Shown here in pieces: positions 50,837-59,520 of a stretch of DNA of 64,000 nt. A program made the position numbers and the translations under genes. The DNA is taken from contig JACPUV010000025.1 in the NCBI GenBank assembly GCA_016192105.1, forward strand, positions 124,001 to 188,000, read 5' to 3'. The stretch's first letter is position 1; each line of letters opens with the position of its first letter. The stretch comes from Sphingobacteriales bacterium (GTDB lineage: Bacteria > Bacteroidota > Bacteroidia > Chitinophagales > Chitinophagaceae). The notes below the pieces were generated by a model, which made no database searches, was not told the origin of the DNA, and saw only the letters and a program-made list of their open reading frames with translations.

Positions 50837-51946
50837 ATGATGATTGGCTTATTGAAAGAACCTGCCCATGAAACAAGAGTCTCTCTGCTGGCAGAAGCGG
50901 TGGCCACCCTTACCAAAAAAGGAATTTCAGTACTTGCAGAAACCGGTGCCGGTGAAAAAGCGTATTGCAGTGATGCGGATTATGAGAAAGCCGGAGCTGT
51001 GATCAAAAGCCGTACGGACCTGCTGAAATCAGCCGACCTGATCCTCTGTATTCACCCGCCGGCAGCCACTGAATTAAACGGGTTGCAGGGGAAGGTCCTG
51101 ATCGGTGTTTACCAGCCTTTGTTTAATATAGAACAGATGAAAAGCTGGGCCGTTGCGGGCGTAACCACATTTTCACTGGATATGCTGCCCCGTACCACAA
51201 GGGCGCAGACGATGGATGTACTGAGCTCGCAGGCCAATATTGCCGGGTATAAAGCCGTCTTAACTGCGGCCAATGCATACGGCCGGTACTTTCCCATGTT
51301 CATGACAGCTGCCGGAAGCATTGCCCCGGCCAAAGTGCTGATCCTGGGCGCCGGTGTGGCCGGTTTACAGGCCATTGCCACTTCCAGGCGTTTGGGTGCC
51401 ATGGTGGAAGTCTTTGATACACGCCCCGCCGTAAAGGAGGAAGTAATGAGCCTGGGGGCCAAATTCATTGAGGTGGAAGGGGCGGCGGATGCCAGCAAGG
51501 CCGGCGGGTATGCGGTTGAGCAATCGGAGGATTTTATGCAAAGACAAAAAGCAAAAATCGCGGAGAGCGCCGCCAAAGCGGATATCATCATCACGACAGC
51601 ACAGATCCCGGGTAAGAAAGCGCCCATACTGATCACCGGGGAAATGATCGATGCGATGCGGAACGGGTCCGTGATCATCGACCTGGCAGCGGCTACCGGT
51701 GGTAATACCCCGCTGACAAAGAACAATGAGACCGTGGTGCGCGGGGGCGTCAGCATAATCGGAAATTCTTCCCTGCAGTCCACCATGCCTTCCGATGCCA
51801 GTAAGCTCTACGGCAAGAACGTACTGAATTTCCTGTCACTGATTATAACGAAGGAAGGAACACTGAACCTGAACTGGGATGATGACCTGGTAAAGGGAAG
51901 TTGTATCACTCATAACGGGCAAATCACCCACGAACGTATAAAATAA
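50837..51946 (+). CDS. pntA: NAD(P) transhydrogenase subunit alpha, part 1 (domain I)
   Basis: The proton-translocating transhydrogenase transfers hydride from NADH to NADP+ at the expense of the proton gradient. The 369-residue protein is the NAD(H)-binding domain I, with an Ala-dehydrogenase-like N-terminal half (LLKEPAHETRVSLLAEAV) and the Rossmann signature KVLILGAGVAGLQAIATSRR (about 157-176). It lacks membrane helices, which are encoded separately by the next gene, as in Rhodospirillum-type three-subunit enzymes. Two ATG codons at 50837 and 50840 are equally likely starts. The next gene begins 4 bp after the stop. Confidence 0.93.
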   Translation: MMIGLLKEPAHETRVSLLAEAVATLTKKGISVLAETGAGEKAYCSDADYEKAGAVIKSRTDLLKSADLILCIHPPAATELNGLQGKVLIGVYQPLFNIEQMKSWAVAGVTTFSLDMLPRTTRAQTMDVLSSQANIAGYKAVLTAANAYGRYFPMFMTAAGSIAPAKVLILGAGVAGLQAIATSRRLGAMVEVFDTRPAVKEEVMSLGAKFIEVEGAADASKAGGYAVEQSEDFMQRQKAKIAESAAKADIIITTAQIPGKKAPILITGEMIDAMRNGSVIIDLAAATGGNTPLTKNNETVVRGGVSIIGNSSLQSTMPSDASKLYGKNVLNFLSLIITKEGTLNLNWDDDLVKGSCITHNGQITHERIK

Positions 51947-51950
51947 AAAT

Positions 51951-52262
51951 ATGGACTCTTTATTGAACTGGATTACAGTCAACCAGCAGATCATTTACAT
52001 TGTCGTCCTGATGATTTTTGTGGGTATCGAAGTTATTGGCCATGTACCCAGTGTGCTGCATACCCCGTTGATGAGTGGTGCCAATGCTATACACGGGGTG
52101 GTGATCATCGGCGCGATCATCGTTATGGGCAAGGCCGAGAGCGATAATTACCTCGCCCTGGCGCTGGGATTCCTCGCGGTGATCCTCGGTACCCTGAATG
52201 TGGTGGGTGGCTTTGTAGTGACCGACCGGATGCTGGAAATGTTTAAGAAAAAGAAAAAGTAA
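51951..52262 (+). CDS. NAD(P) transhydrogenase subunit alpha, part 2 (membrane)
   Basis: The 103-residue protein supplies the first membrane helices of domain II. Three hydrophobic segments are visible: IIYIVVLMIFVGIEVIGHVP (about 14-33), IHGVVIIGAIIVMG (about 47-60) and LALALGFLAVILGTLNVVGG. SGANAIHGVVI is the conserved proton-path region. It corresponds to PntA2 of three-subunit transhydrogenases. It sits 4 bp after part 1 and 12 bp before pntB. Confidence 0.92.
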   Translation: MDSLLNWITVNQQIIYIVVLMIFVGIEVIGHVPSVLHTPLMSGANAIHGVVIIGAIIVMGKAESDNYLALALGFLAVILGTLNVVGGFVVTDRMLEMFKKKKK

Positions 52263-52274
52263 TACGAATTAACC

Positions 52275-53708
52275 ATGGAACTTAATATACTTACGCTTTG
52301 TTACCTGATCGCTTCGGTGACATTTATTTTGGGACTAAAAATGTTGTCGAACCCGGCCACGGCCCGGAATGGCAACCTGGTAGCCGCCACCGGTATGACA
52401 ATAGCGATCCTGGGTACCATCTTCCTATATACAGACAGTGATGGACATAAACTGCATAATTACGGATGGATATTCGGGGGTATTCTGATCGGCGCCGTTA
52501 CCGGAACTTATGCCGCGAAAAAAGTGAAGATGACCGCCATGCCGGAAATGGTCAGTTTGTTCAACGGGATGGGGGGCGCCTGTGCAGCCCTGATCTCCGC
52601 CGCGGAGTTTTATCATATTTACCGCAATCACCAGGGGTCGCCGGATACCCCTTTTCATGAACTGGTGCCGGTGGGTTTCTATATCACGATCGTGGCCGGT
52701 GCCATCATTGGTACGATTTCCTACACGGGTAGTATCATCGCCTGGGGCAAATTAAATGGCCGCGTAAAAGATTTCTCGTTCAAGGGACAGCATATTGTCA
52801 ATATGATCGTGCTGGCCCTGGTACTTGTTTCCGCTGTGCTGGCTTATCGTTCTGATATCGGGAATATTTACCTGCCCTTTATCCTGATTGGTTTCTTCGC
52901 ATTTATATATGGAATTCTCTTTGTGATGCCGATTGGCGGCGCTGATATGCCGGTGGTGATTTCCCTGCTGAACTCTTTTACCGGCGTGGCCGCGGCCTGT
53001 GGTGGTTTCCTGTATGATAATAAAGCCATGCTGACCGGTGGTATCCTTGTGGGCGCAGCGGGTACATTGCTGACCATCCTGATGTGCAAGGCCATGAACC
53101 GGTCACTGACCAATGTGCTGATCGGCTCCTTTGGCGGGGGGCATAAGGCAGCAGCTGCCGGTGCAAAACAACAGGGATCCGTAAGAGAGATCACCTTAAG
53201 CGATACAGCGGTGGTAATGGCGTATGCCAATAAGGTATTTATCGTGCCCGGTTACGGGCTGGCAGTGGCCCAGGCGCAGCATGCCTGTCATGAACTGGAA
53301 AAATTACTGGAAGGGAAAGGTGTGGAAGTGAAATACGCTATCCACCCCGTGGCGGGACGGATGCCCGGGCATATGAACGTACTGCTGGCGGAAGCCGATG
53401 TGCCGTATGACAAACTGATGGAGATGGAACAGGCGAATGATGAATTTGCCGGCACGGATGTGGTACTGATCCTGGGGGCCAATGACGTGGTGAATCCTGC
53501 TGCTAAAACGGATCCTTCTTCTCCGATCTATGGCATGCCGGTGCTGGATGTGGAACTGGCCCGGAACGTGATCGTGAATAAACGAAGCATGAAGCCGGGT
53601 TATGCGGGGATTGAGAATGAACTCTTCTTCCGGCCCAAAACCTCCATGCTTTTCGGGGATGCCAAGAAAGTGCTGCAGGACCTGATCGCCGAGATCAAGA
53701 ATTTATAA
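52275..53708 (+). CDS. pntB: NAD(P) transhydrogenase subunit beta
   Basis: The beta subunit holds the rest of the membrane channel and the NADP(H)-binding domain III. The 477-residue protein has about eight or nine helices (first helix LCYLIASVTFILGLKMLSNP, with the proton-path region GVAAACGGFLYDNKAMLTGG). The C-terminal domain has VPGYGLAVAQAQHACHELEK (NADP-binding GYGLAVAQAQ) and VVLILGANDVVNPAAKTDPS near 395-414. The arrangement completes the pntA1-pntA2-pntB operon, and a hairpin terminator follows 27 bp after the stop. Confidence 0.95.
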   Translation: MELNILTLCYLIASVTFILGLKMLSNPATARNGNLVAATGMTIAILGTIFLYTDSDGHKLHNYGWIFGGILIGAVTGTYAAKKVKMTAMPEMVSLFNGMGGACAALISAAEFYHIYRNHQGSPDTPFHELVPVGFYITIVAGAIIGTISYTGSIIAWGKLNGRVKDFSFKGQHIVNMIVLALVLVSAVLAYRSDIGNIYLPFILIGFFAFIYGILFVMPIGGADMPVVISLLNSFTGVAAACGGFLYDNKAMLTGGILVGAAGTLLTILMCKAMNRSLTNVLIGSFGGGHKAAAAGAKQQGSVREITLSDTAVVMAYANKVFIVPGYGLAVAQAQHACHELEKLLEGKGVEVKYAIHPVAGRMPGHMNVLLAEADVPYDKLMEMEQANDEFAGTDVVLILGANDVVNPAAKTDPSSPIYGMPVLDVELARNVIVNKRSMKPGYAGIENELFFRPKTSMLFGDAKKVLQDLIAEIKNL

Positions 53709-53734
53709 ACCTGGTTTACCAGGCAAATGAAACA

Positions 53735-53783
53735 GAACATTTTCCTTCCGGGTACTACCGGGGAAAATGTTCTTTTCTTTTCA
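53735..53783 (+). terminator. Rho-independent terminator after pntB
   Basis: GAACATTTTCC (53735-53745) pairs perfectly with GGAAAATGTTC (53762-53772) around a 16-nt loop that itself contains CCGGGTACTACCGG. A T-rich tract (TTTTCTTTTC) follows. Confidence 0.88.
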
Positions 53784-53894
53784 GGAAGGTACCCCGATAT
53801 TTAATACTTTAGAAGCACCGGAAACCCGGTGCTTTTGCATGGTAAGGGGGGTGTATTCGGGAACGCTTGTTCACTTAATAGTAAAACCAACGAT

Positions 53895-56120
53895 ATGAAA
53901 AAAATCCTACTGGTTGTTTTGACCGTTTGTGTTGTATTGCCCCTCCGGGCACAAAAAGTAATGGGCTTTACAGCGTCCAATGCCGCGAAGCAGCTGGACT
54001 GGGAAAAACAGTTCGATGCAGGGCTCAAAGCCTCCAACCAGGATGCCTACATGCGTTTCCTGACTTCCCACCCGCACCATGTGGGCAGCCCGCAGGGGAA
54101 AGCCAATGCGGAGTATATGGCTGATTTGTTTCGCCAATGGGGTTACGATGTCAGGATCGCGGAATACCAGGTGTTATTTCCCACACCCAAACTGCTCCAG
54201 CTTGAAATTGCCGGGAATAAAAATTACAAACCAAAATTACGGGAGCAGGTGCTGGCTGCTGATAAAACATCCGGTCAGTTGGCCGAACAATTACCTCCGT
54301 ACAATGCTTATTCAGCAGACGGCGATGTTACGGCAGAACTGGTATTCGTGAACCGGGGCGTGCCTGCTGATTATGAAGAACTGGCCCGCAGGGGTGTGGA
54401 GGTAAAGGGAAAAATTGTCATAGCCAAATACGGCGGTTCCTGGAGAGGTATAAAACCGAAAGTGGCTGCCGAACACGGAGCCACCGGCTGTATTATTTAT
54501 TCAGACCCGGCGGATGACGGGTATGCGATCGGGGATGCCTACCCGGAAGGAGGTTATCGCCCGGGGGATGGTGTACAGCGGGGTTCGGTAATGGATATGC
54601 CGGTTTATCCCGGTGATCCGCTGACGCCGGACCGGGGTGCTACACGGGATGCACAGCGCCTTGACCGGAGCGAAGCGCCGACCATTATGAAAATACCGGT
54701 ACTGCCCATATCCTGGGAAGATGCATTGCCCTTACTGCAATCGTTGAAGGGAGAAGTGGTGCCGGCCGGATGGCGGGGGGCATTGCCCATCACCTATCAC
54801 ACCGGCCCGTCTAACGTAAAGGTACACCTGAAATTAGCGTTTAACTGGGATATCAAACCGCTGTACAATGTGATTGCCACATTGCCGGGGGCCGATTACC
54901 CGGATGAATGGGTGATTGCCGGGAATCATCACGACGGCTGGGTAAACGGGGCTGCTGATCCTGTCAGCGGGATGGTGGCCGAAATGGAAACCGCCCGTGT
55001 CATCGGCGAGCTGGTAAAAAAAGGATTTAAACCGAAACGCACGCTGGTGTTTTGTGCATGGGACGGGGAGGAGCCCGCTTTGCTGGGTTCTACCGAATGG
55101 ACCGAAGATCACCAGGCTGAACTGAGCCGGAAGGCCGTGGCGTATATCAACACAGATGGGAACGGCAGGGGGATTGTCAATGCCGGCGGCTCTCATATTT
55201 TTGAACCTTTTTTTAATGAGATCATTGAACAGGTAACCGACCCGGAGACCGGTGTTTCCCTGAAGGAAAGAAAATATGCGCAGACAGTTGTGAATGCTGA
55301 TAAAACAGCCCGCGCAAAATTGCTGGGAAATAAATACATGAAGCTCGGGGCACTGGGTGCGGGGAGCGACTGGGGCGGATTTCTCCAGCACCTGGGAATA
55401 GCATCCCTGAACATGGGTTTTGGCGGGGAGAGTGAGGGGGATCAGTACCATTCTATCTATGATTCGTATGATCATTTCACACGGTTTATTGACCCGGGCT
55501 TTACATACGGGGTGACCTTATCCAAGACCACCGGCAGAACCCTGCTCCGCCTGGCCGATGCCGATGTGCTGCCGGTTGATTTCACCAGTTTCTATAAAAC
55601 GGTGAGTGAATATGTGACGGAGATAAAAACACAACTGGAAAAAACAAGGACAGAAACGGAAGAGGAAACAAAAATGCGGAAGGAGCAATTGTTTGAACTG
55701 GCCCGGGATCCGAAAAAAACCTACCAGGCGCCGGAAGCAAAGGAACCCGTGCCCTTTCTCAACTGGGGCAGCCTGGAAAACGCGCTGATGAGTTTGAAAA
55801 ATGCCAGTGAAGAATTCCAGCAGCTCTATGAAAAAGCCGTCCGGTTGCCGGCCGGCGGGCAGGTATCACTGAATGCTATTTTGTATAAAGCGGAACGAAG
55901 TTTATTGCAACCGGATGGCCTGCCCCGGCGTTCCTGGTACCGGCACCAGGTATATGCACCCGGTTTTTACACCGGTTATGGAGTAAAGACTTTGCCGGGA
56001 ATCCGGGAAGCTGTGGAACAGCGCTACTGGAAAGAAGCCCAGGAAAATATTGAGAGAATGGCGGCTACCCTGCAGGCTTACACCAACCAGGTGAAGGCGG
56101 CAGCTGTTCTGCTTAAATAA
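53895..56120 (+). CDS. Secreted M28-family zinc peptidase (glutamate carboxypeptidase II-like)
   Basis: The 741-residue protein has a signal peptide (MKKILLVVLTVCVVLPLRAQ), a PA (protease-associated) domain at about 125-290, an M28 peptidase domain at about 310-545 and a transferrin-receptor-like helical dimerisation domain at about 590-735. The order is that of glutamate carboxypeptidase II. Zinc ligands and catalysis are visible in AGNHHDGWVNGAADPVSG (His, Asp), AWDGEEPALLGS (Glu base and Glu ligand), INTDGNG (Asp) and QYHSIYDSYDHF (His). It should cleave peptides at the cell envelope and is not a receptor. The ATG at 53895 starts the signal peptide; a TTG at 53829 is too far upstream. Confidence 0.93.
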   Translation: MKKILLVVLTVCVVLPLRAQKVMGFTASNAAKQLDWEKQFDAGLKASNQDAYMRFLTSHPHHVGSPQGKANAEYMADLFRQWGYDVRIAEYQVLFPTPKLLQLEIAGNKNYKPKLREQVLAADKTSGQLAEQLPPYNAYSADGDVTAELVFVNRGVPADYEELARRGVEVKGKIVIAKYGGSWRGIKPKVAAEHGATGCIIYSDPADDGYAIGDAYPEGGYRPGDGVQRGSVMDMPVYPGDPLTPDRGATRDAQRLDRSEAPTIMKIPVLPISWEDALPLLQSLKGEVVPAGWRGALPITYHTGPSNVKVHLKLAFNWDIKPLYNVIATLPGADYPDEWVIAGNHHDGWVNGAADPVSGMVAEMETARVIGELVKKGFKPKRTLVFCAWDGEEPALLGSTEWTEDHQAELSRKAVAYINTDGNGRGIVNAGGSHIFEPFFNEIIEQVTDPETGVSLKERKYAQTVVNADKTARAKLLGNKYMKLGALGAGSDWGGFLQHLGIASLNMGFGGESEGDQYHSIYDSYDHFTRFIDPGFTYGVTLSKTTGRTLLRLADADVLPVDFTSFYKTVSEYVTEIKTQLEKTRTETEEETKMRKEQLFELARDPKKTYQAPEAKEPVPFLNWGSLENALMSLKNASEEFQQLYEKAVRLPAGGQVSLNAILYKAERSLLQPDGLPRRSWYRHQVYAPGFYTGYGVKTLPGIREAVEQRYWKEAQENIERMAATLQAYTNQVKAAAVLLK

Positions 56121-56132
56121 ATTTATTGTAGT

Positions 56133-56140
56133 TAGTTTTG
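56133..56140 (+). promoter_or_regulatory. Promoter -7 element TAGTTTTG touching the rRNA methyltransferase start
   Basis: The exact TAnnTTTG match ends 4 bp before the GTG at 56145, so the transcript is predicted to start at or within a few bases of the start codon. This gives a leaderless or near-leaderless mRNA. Confidence 0.5.
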
Positions 56141-56144
56141 CGGG

Positions 56145-57512
56145 GTGTTACTACCCGTAGAACTATTAACTTCTTTGGCTGCGATCCGCAGTTTCGATAG
56201 GGAGGCTTTTGAACAAGTTCATCTTTCCGGTGAGCAGGTGACCTCCCTGCGCATCAATCCGCTAAAACCCGTTTCTGAAGCAGCCGGAATAAAGCTGGAC
56301 GTCTGCCAGCCGGTACCCTGGGCGGAGCAGGGGTATTACCTGGCTGAGCGGCCTTCTTTTACATTTGACCCCTTATTTCATGCCGGTTGCTATTACGTGC
56401 AGGAGGCTTCGTCTATGTTCCTCGAACAGGCATTGAAACAAACCCTTGACCTTTCAATCCCTTTAAAAGTATTGGACCTTTGTGCTTCACCCGGCGGCAA
56501 GTCCACGCATATTCAGTCCCTGCTTACAAAGGACAGCCTGCTGGTAAGCAATGAAGTGATTCGTTCCAGGTCCAATGTACTGAAGGATAATATCGTCAAG
56601 TGGGGGGCGGAGAATGTGGTGGTGACCAGCAATGATCCGAAGGATTTTGGCCGGCTGGAAGGTTTTTTTGATGTGATTGTAGTGGATGCGCCCTGCAGTG
56701 GCAGTGGCTTATTCCGTCGTGATCCCGAAGCGATCCGGGAATGGAGCCCGGGCCATGTTCAGCTTTGTGCACAGCGGCAACAGCGGATACTTGCTGACGC
56801 CTGGCCGGCATTGAAGAAAGACGGTATCCTTGTTTATTCCACCTGCTCTTATTCGGAAGAAGAAGACGAACAGGTACTGGACTGGATCAGCCAGCAGGTT
56901 GAGGCGGAGTCCCGCCCGCTTCAGTTTGATCCTCATTGGGGAATCCGGGAGACAATTGCGGCCTCAGGTGCTAAAGGGTACCGGTTCTGGCCGGATAAGC
57001 TAAGGGGGGAAGGATTTTTTATCGCCTGTTATCAGAAGAAGGAAGAAGATGAAGCGGTATCCTTGAAACTAATAAAACATCCCGTTCAACTTTCAAAGAA
57101 GGAAAAGGACACTACCAGTGCATGGTTGAATACAGAAGGGAAGTGGCTGATCCGGCACGACCAAACGGTGTATGCCTGGCCAGCGGAACAGGCATCCTTG
57201 TTTTCCTTCATCCTGGAAAAAATGCGGGTTGTTTATTCGGGAGTGAAAACGGGGGAACTGGTGCGGGATAAACTGGTGCCGGACCATGCGCTGGCGATGA
57301 GTACGATCGTATCGCCCGGCATACGCAGGGCAGTACTGACAAAAGAAGAGGCGATCCGGTACCTGCAACGAAAAGAGCTCTCACTGAATGGACAATCAAC
57401 CGGATGGACCCTGGCTTTCTACGAAGGACATTCACTCGGCTGGCTGAATATTTTACCCGGCCGGGTCAATAATTACTATCCAAAAGAGCTGCGGATACTG
57501 AAGGATATTTAA
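56145..57512 (+). CDS. RsmF/NOL1/NOP2-type rRNA cytosine-C5 methyltransferase
   Basis: The 455-residue protein belongs to the RsmB/RsmF family that makes m5C in rRNA or tRNA. The N-terminal part (VTSLRINPLKP) precedes the SAM site VLDLCASPGGKSTHIQSLLT (about 108-127). DVIVVDAPCSGSGLFRRDPE (about 177-196) has the conserved PC motif, and YSTCSYSEEEDEQVLDWI carries the catalytic Cys. The C-terminal region (about 320-455) matches the RsmF RNA-binding extension with PUA-like features. The start is GTG at 56145. A promoter element lies immediately upstream, so the mRNA may be leaderless. Confidence 0.92.
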   Translation: MLLPVELLTSLAAIRSFDREAFEQVHLSGEQVTSLRINPLKPVSEAAGIKLDVCQPVPWAEQGYYLAERPSFTFDPLFHAGCYYVQEASSMFLEQALKQTLDLSIPLKVLDLCASPGGKSTHIQSLLTKDSLLVSNEVIRSRSNVLKDNIVKWGAENVVVTSNDPKDFGRLEGFFDVIVVDAPCSGSGLFRRDPEAIREWSPGHVQLCAQRQQRILADAWPALKKDGILVYSTCSYSEEEDEQVLDWISQQVEAESRPLQFDPHWGIRETIAASGAKGYRFWPDKLRGEGFFIACYQKKEEDEAVSLKLIKHPVQLSKKEKDTTSAWLNTEGKWLIRHDQTVYAWPAEQASLFSFILEKMRVVYSGVKTGELVRDKLVPDHALAMSTIVSPGIRRAVLTKEEAIRYLQRKELSLNGQSTGWTLAFYEGHSLGWLNILPGRVNNYYPKELRILKDI

Positions 57513-57561
57513 CAGCGAAAACGCTAAAAAATCTGCATCTTTGCTGTCAAATATTGGCGGT

Positions 57562-58524
57562 ATGAAGCACCTGGTATTTTCTTTTTTCCTGATCGTTTTC
57601 TCCTGTTTTTCCGGGGTGGCCCAGAAAGCAGATTTAATGGTGAAATCCGGTGAGAAAGGATTGTATCTTGAACATAAAGTGATCCCCCGGGAAAGTTTTT
57701 TTTCTGTGGGCCGTCTTTACAATGTACATCCCAAACATATTGCCACGTTTAATAAACTTGACCTGGGCAAAGGCCTCCTGATTGATCAGCGCTTACGGAT
57801 CCCTCTTACGGATACCAATTTTACCCAGAAAGGGAACAGTGGTACCCCCGTCTATTACAAACCCGCCGCTGCCACCACCCTTGCTACTGTAAGTAAGGAG
57901 AATAACCAGGTACCTGTGTCCAGTCTCAGGGGCTGGAACAATCTTTCCGGCGACGAGGTGAGAAAGGACAGTAAATTGGTCATCGGTTTCCTGCTGAGCA
58001 GGGAAATGCCTTCTGTTACCCTGAAACCCAAACAACCGGTGGAGCCGGTGGTTGCGAAAGTGGAAAAACTAAAAGAGCCGGAACCGGTGGCGGAGGAAAA
58101 AACAACGGAGAAACCGGCCGGCGTACCCGAAAATAAACCCAATGAGAAGAAAGAGGAAAAGCCCATTCCTCCTGTCGTGACGGAACCGGTATCCTCAGCC
58201 GGGCAGGGGTTCTTTAAAATCTATTTTGAGCAACAGGTCAAAAAATCGCCTGTTTCAAAAGATGAAACGGTGACGGCCGGCATATTCAAAACCACCAGCG
58301 GCTGGCAGGATGAAAAATATTACCTGCTGATAGATGGCGCATCACCGGGCACCATTATCAGGATCACGAATCCTTCAAATAATAAAACTATCTATGCGAA
58401 AGTACTGGGAGAAATGAACGGGATCCGGCAGAATGAAGGATATACGATCCGGGTCAGTAATGCCGCTGCCGCCGTTTTACAGATTAGCGATACGGATAAA
58501 TTTATTGTCAGGATCAATTACTGA
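57562..58524 (+). CDS. LysM protein with RlpA-like double-psi beta-barrel C-terminal domain
   Basis: The 320-residue protein has a signal peptide (1-20, ending GVAQ) and a LysM peptidoglycan-binding module at about 37-82 (LYLEHKVIPRESFFSVGRLY and NVHPKHIATFNKLDL). A long Pro/Glu/Lys/Val linker (about 150-220) follows, then a C-terminal domain (about 235-320). That domain contains TAGIFKTTSGWQDEKYYLLI and TIIRITNPSNNKTIYAKVLG, resembling the double-psi beta-barrel of RlpA lytic transglycosylases. The catalytic aspartate of RlpA is not clearly retained, so enzyme activity is uncertain. It likely acts at the cell wall. The 3' end overlaps the convergent fmt gene by 7 bp. Confidence 0.85.
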   Translation: MKHLVFSFFLIVFSCFSGVAQKADLMVKSGEKGLYLEHKVIPRESFFSVGRLYNVHPKHIATFNKLDLGKGLLIDQRLRIPLTDTNFTQKGNSGTPVYYKPAAATTLATVSKENNQVPVSSLRGWNNLSGDEVRKDSKLVIGFLLSREMPSVTLKPKQPVEPVVAKVEKLKEPEPVAEEKTTEKPAGVPENKPNEKKEEKPIPPVVTEPVSSAGQGFFKIYFEQQVKKSPVSKDETVTAGIFKTTSGWQDEKYYLLIDGASPGTIIRITNPSNNKTIYAKVLGEMNGIRQNEGYTIRVSNAAAAVLQISDTDKFIVRINY

Positions 58525-59471
58525 TTTTCATTGAACCGGTACCCGCGCAGGAACTCGGTTATTTCCATTTTCTTTTTTCCCTCCAGTTGTATTTCCAGCA
58601 GGCGGAGGTATCCGTCGGTACAGGCAAACTTCAGGAAGGTTTTGCCATCGGTCTCGTAATCGCCTTCGGTAATCCGGGGAAAACCCGTTTCTTTCTCAGC
58701 GCGGAAAATTTTCAGCATTTTTTCATTCAGGACCGTGAAGGCGCCGGGGTAGGGGCTGAGGCCGCGGACCAGGTTATAAACGGTATTCACCGGCTGGCTC
58801 CAGTTGATCCGGCAGGTATCCGTATGAATTTTGGGTGCATGTTTCAAATGCGGATGAGCTGAACCGGTAGTAACCGGCTGCGGTGTCTCGGCCAGGCTGC
58901 CTGCTGCCAGGCCTTTAACTGTTTTTACAAGCAGGGCGGCCCCGATCTCTTTCATCCGGTCGTGGATTGTTCCGGCTGTATCGTTTTCTCCAATAGGAAA
59001 ACGTTCCTGCAGGAGAATATCACCGGTATCAATCTCGTGTTTCAGTTTAAAAGTGGTTACCCCGGTTTCGGGTTCCCCGTTGATCACCGCCCAGTTGATC
59101 GGCGCGGCACCCCGGTATTGCGGCAACAGGCTGCCGTGGAGATTTACGGAGCCCATGGGCGGCATATTCCAGACCTGTTCGGGGAGCATCCGGAAAGCTA
59201 CCACGATCTGCAGGTCTGCGTTCAGTTTTTTTAATTCTTCCAGGAATTCCGGGTCTTTCAGTTTTACCGGTTGCAATACATGTAAACCATGTTCCACTGC
59301 ATATTTTTTTACAGCACTTTGCTGCAGCAGCAGGCCCCTGCCGGCCGGCTTGTCGGGGGCGGTTATAACTCCTGCAATCGTGCAACCGGCTTTTACCAGG
59401 GCGTCCAGGCTGGCAACGGCAAACTCGGGGGTGCCCATAAAAACAATCCGCAGTGACTTGAAATGCTCCAT
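58518..59471 (-). CDS. fmt: Methionyl-tRNA formyltransferase
   Basis: Fmt formylates initiator Met-tRNA. The 317-residue protein shows the formyltransferase domain (about 1-190) with RIVFMGTPEFAVASLDALVK at the start and GSVNLHGSLLPQYRGAAPIN (about 107-126) with the catalytic His. GVTTFKLKHEIDTGDILLQE holds the conserved Asp. The C-terminal domain (205-317) binds tRNA. It overlaps the LysM gene by 7 bp at its 3' end. The gene starts 49 bp after the astacin-like protease gene on the same strand, and a near-consensus TATCTTCG lies just upstream. Confidence 0.96.
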   Translation of the reverse strand: MEHFKSLRIVFMGTPEFAVASLDALVKAGCTIAGVITAPDKPAGRGLLLQQSAVKKYAVEHGLHVLQPVKLKDPEFLEELKKLNADLQIVVAFRMLPEQVWNMPPMGSVNLHGSLLPQYRGAAPINWAVINGEPETGVTTFKLKHEIDTGDILLQERFPIGENDTAGTIHDRMKEIGAALLVKTVKGLAAGSLAETPQPVTTGSAHPHLKHAPKIHTDTCRINWSQPVNTVYNLVRGLSPYPGAFTVLNEKMLKIFRAEKETGFPRITEGDYETDGKTFLKFACTDGYLRLLEIQLEGKKKMEITEFLRGYRFNENQ

Positions 59472-59520
59472 ATCACTGCGAAGATATTGTAAAGAAAGAA
59501 CAGTTGACCGGCCTGCGGGC

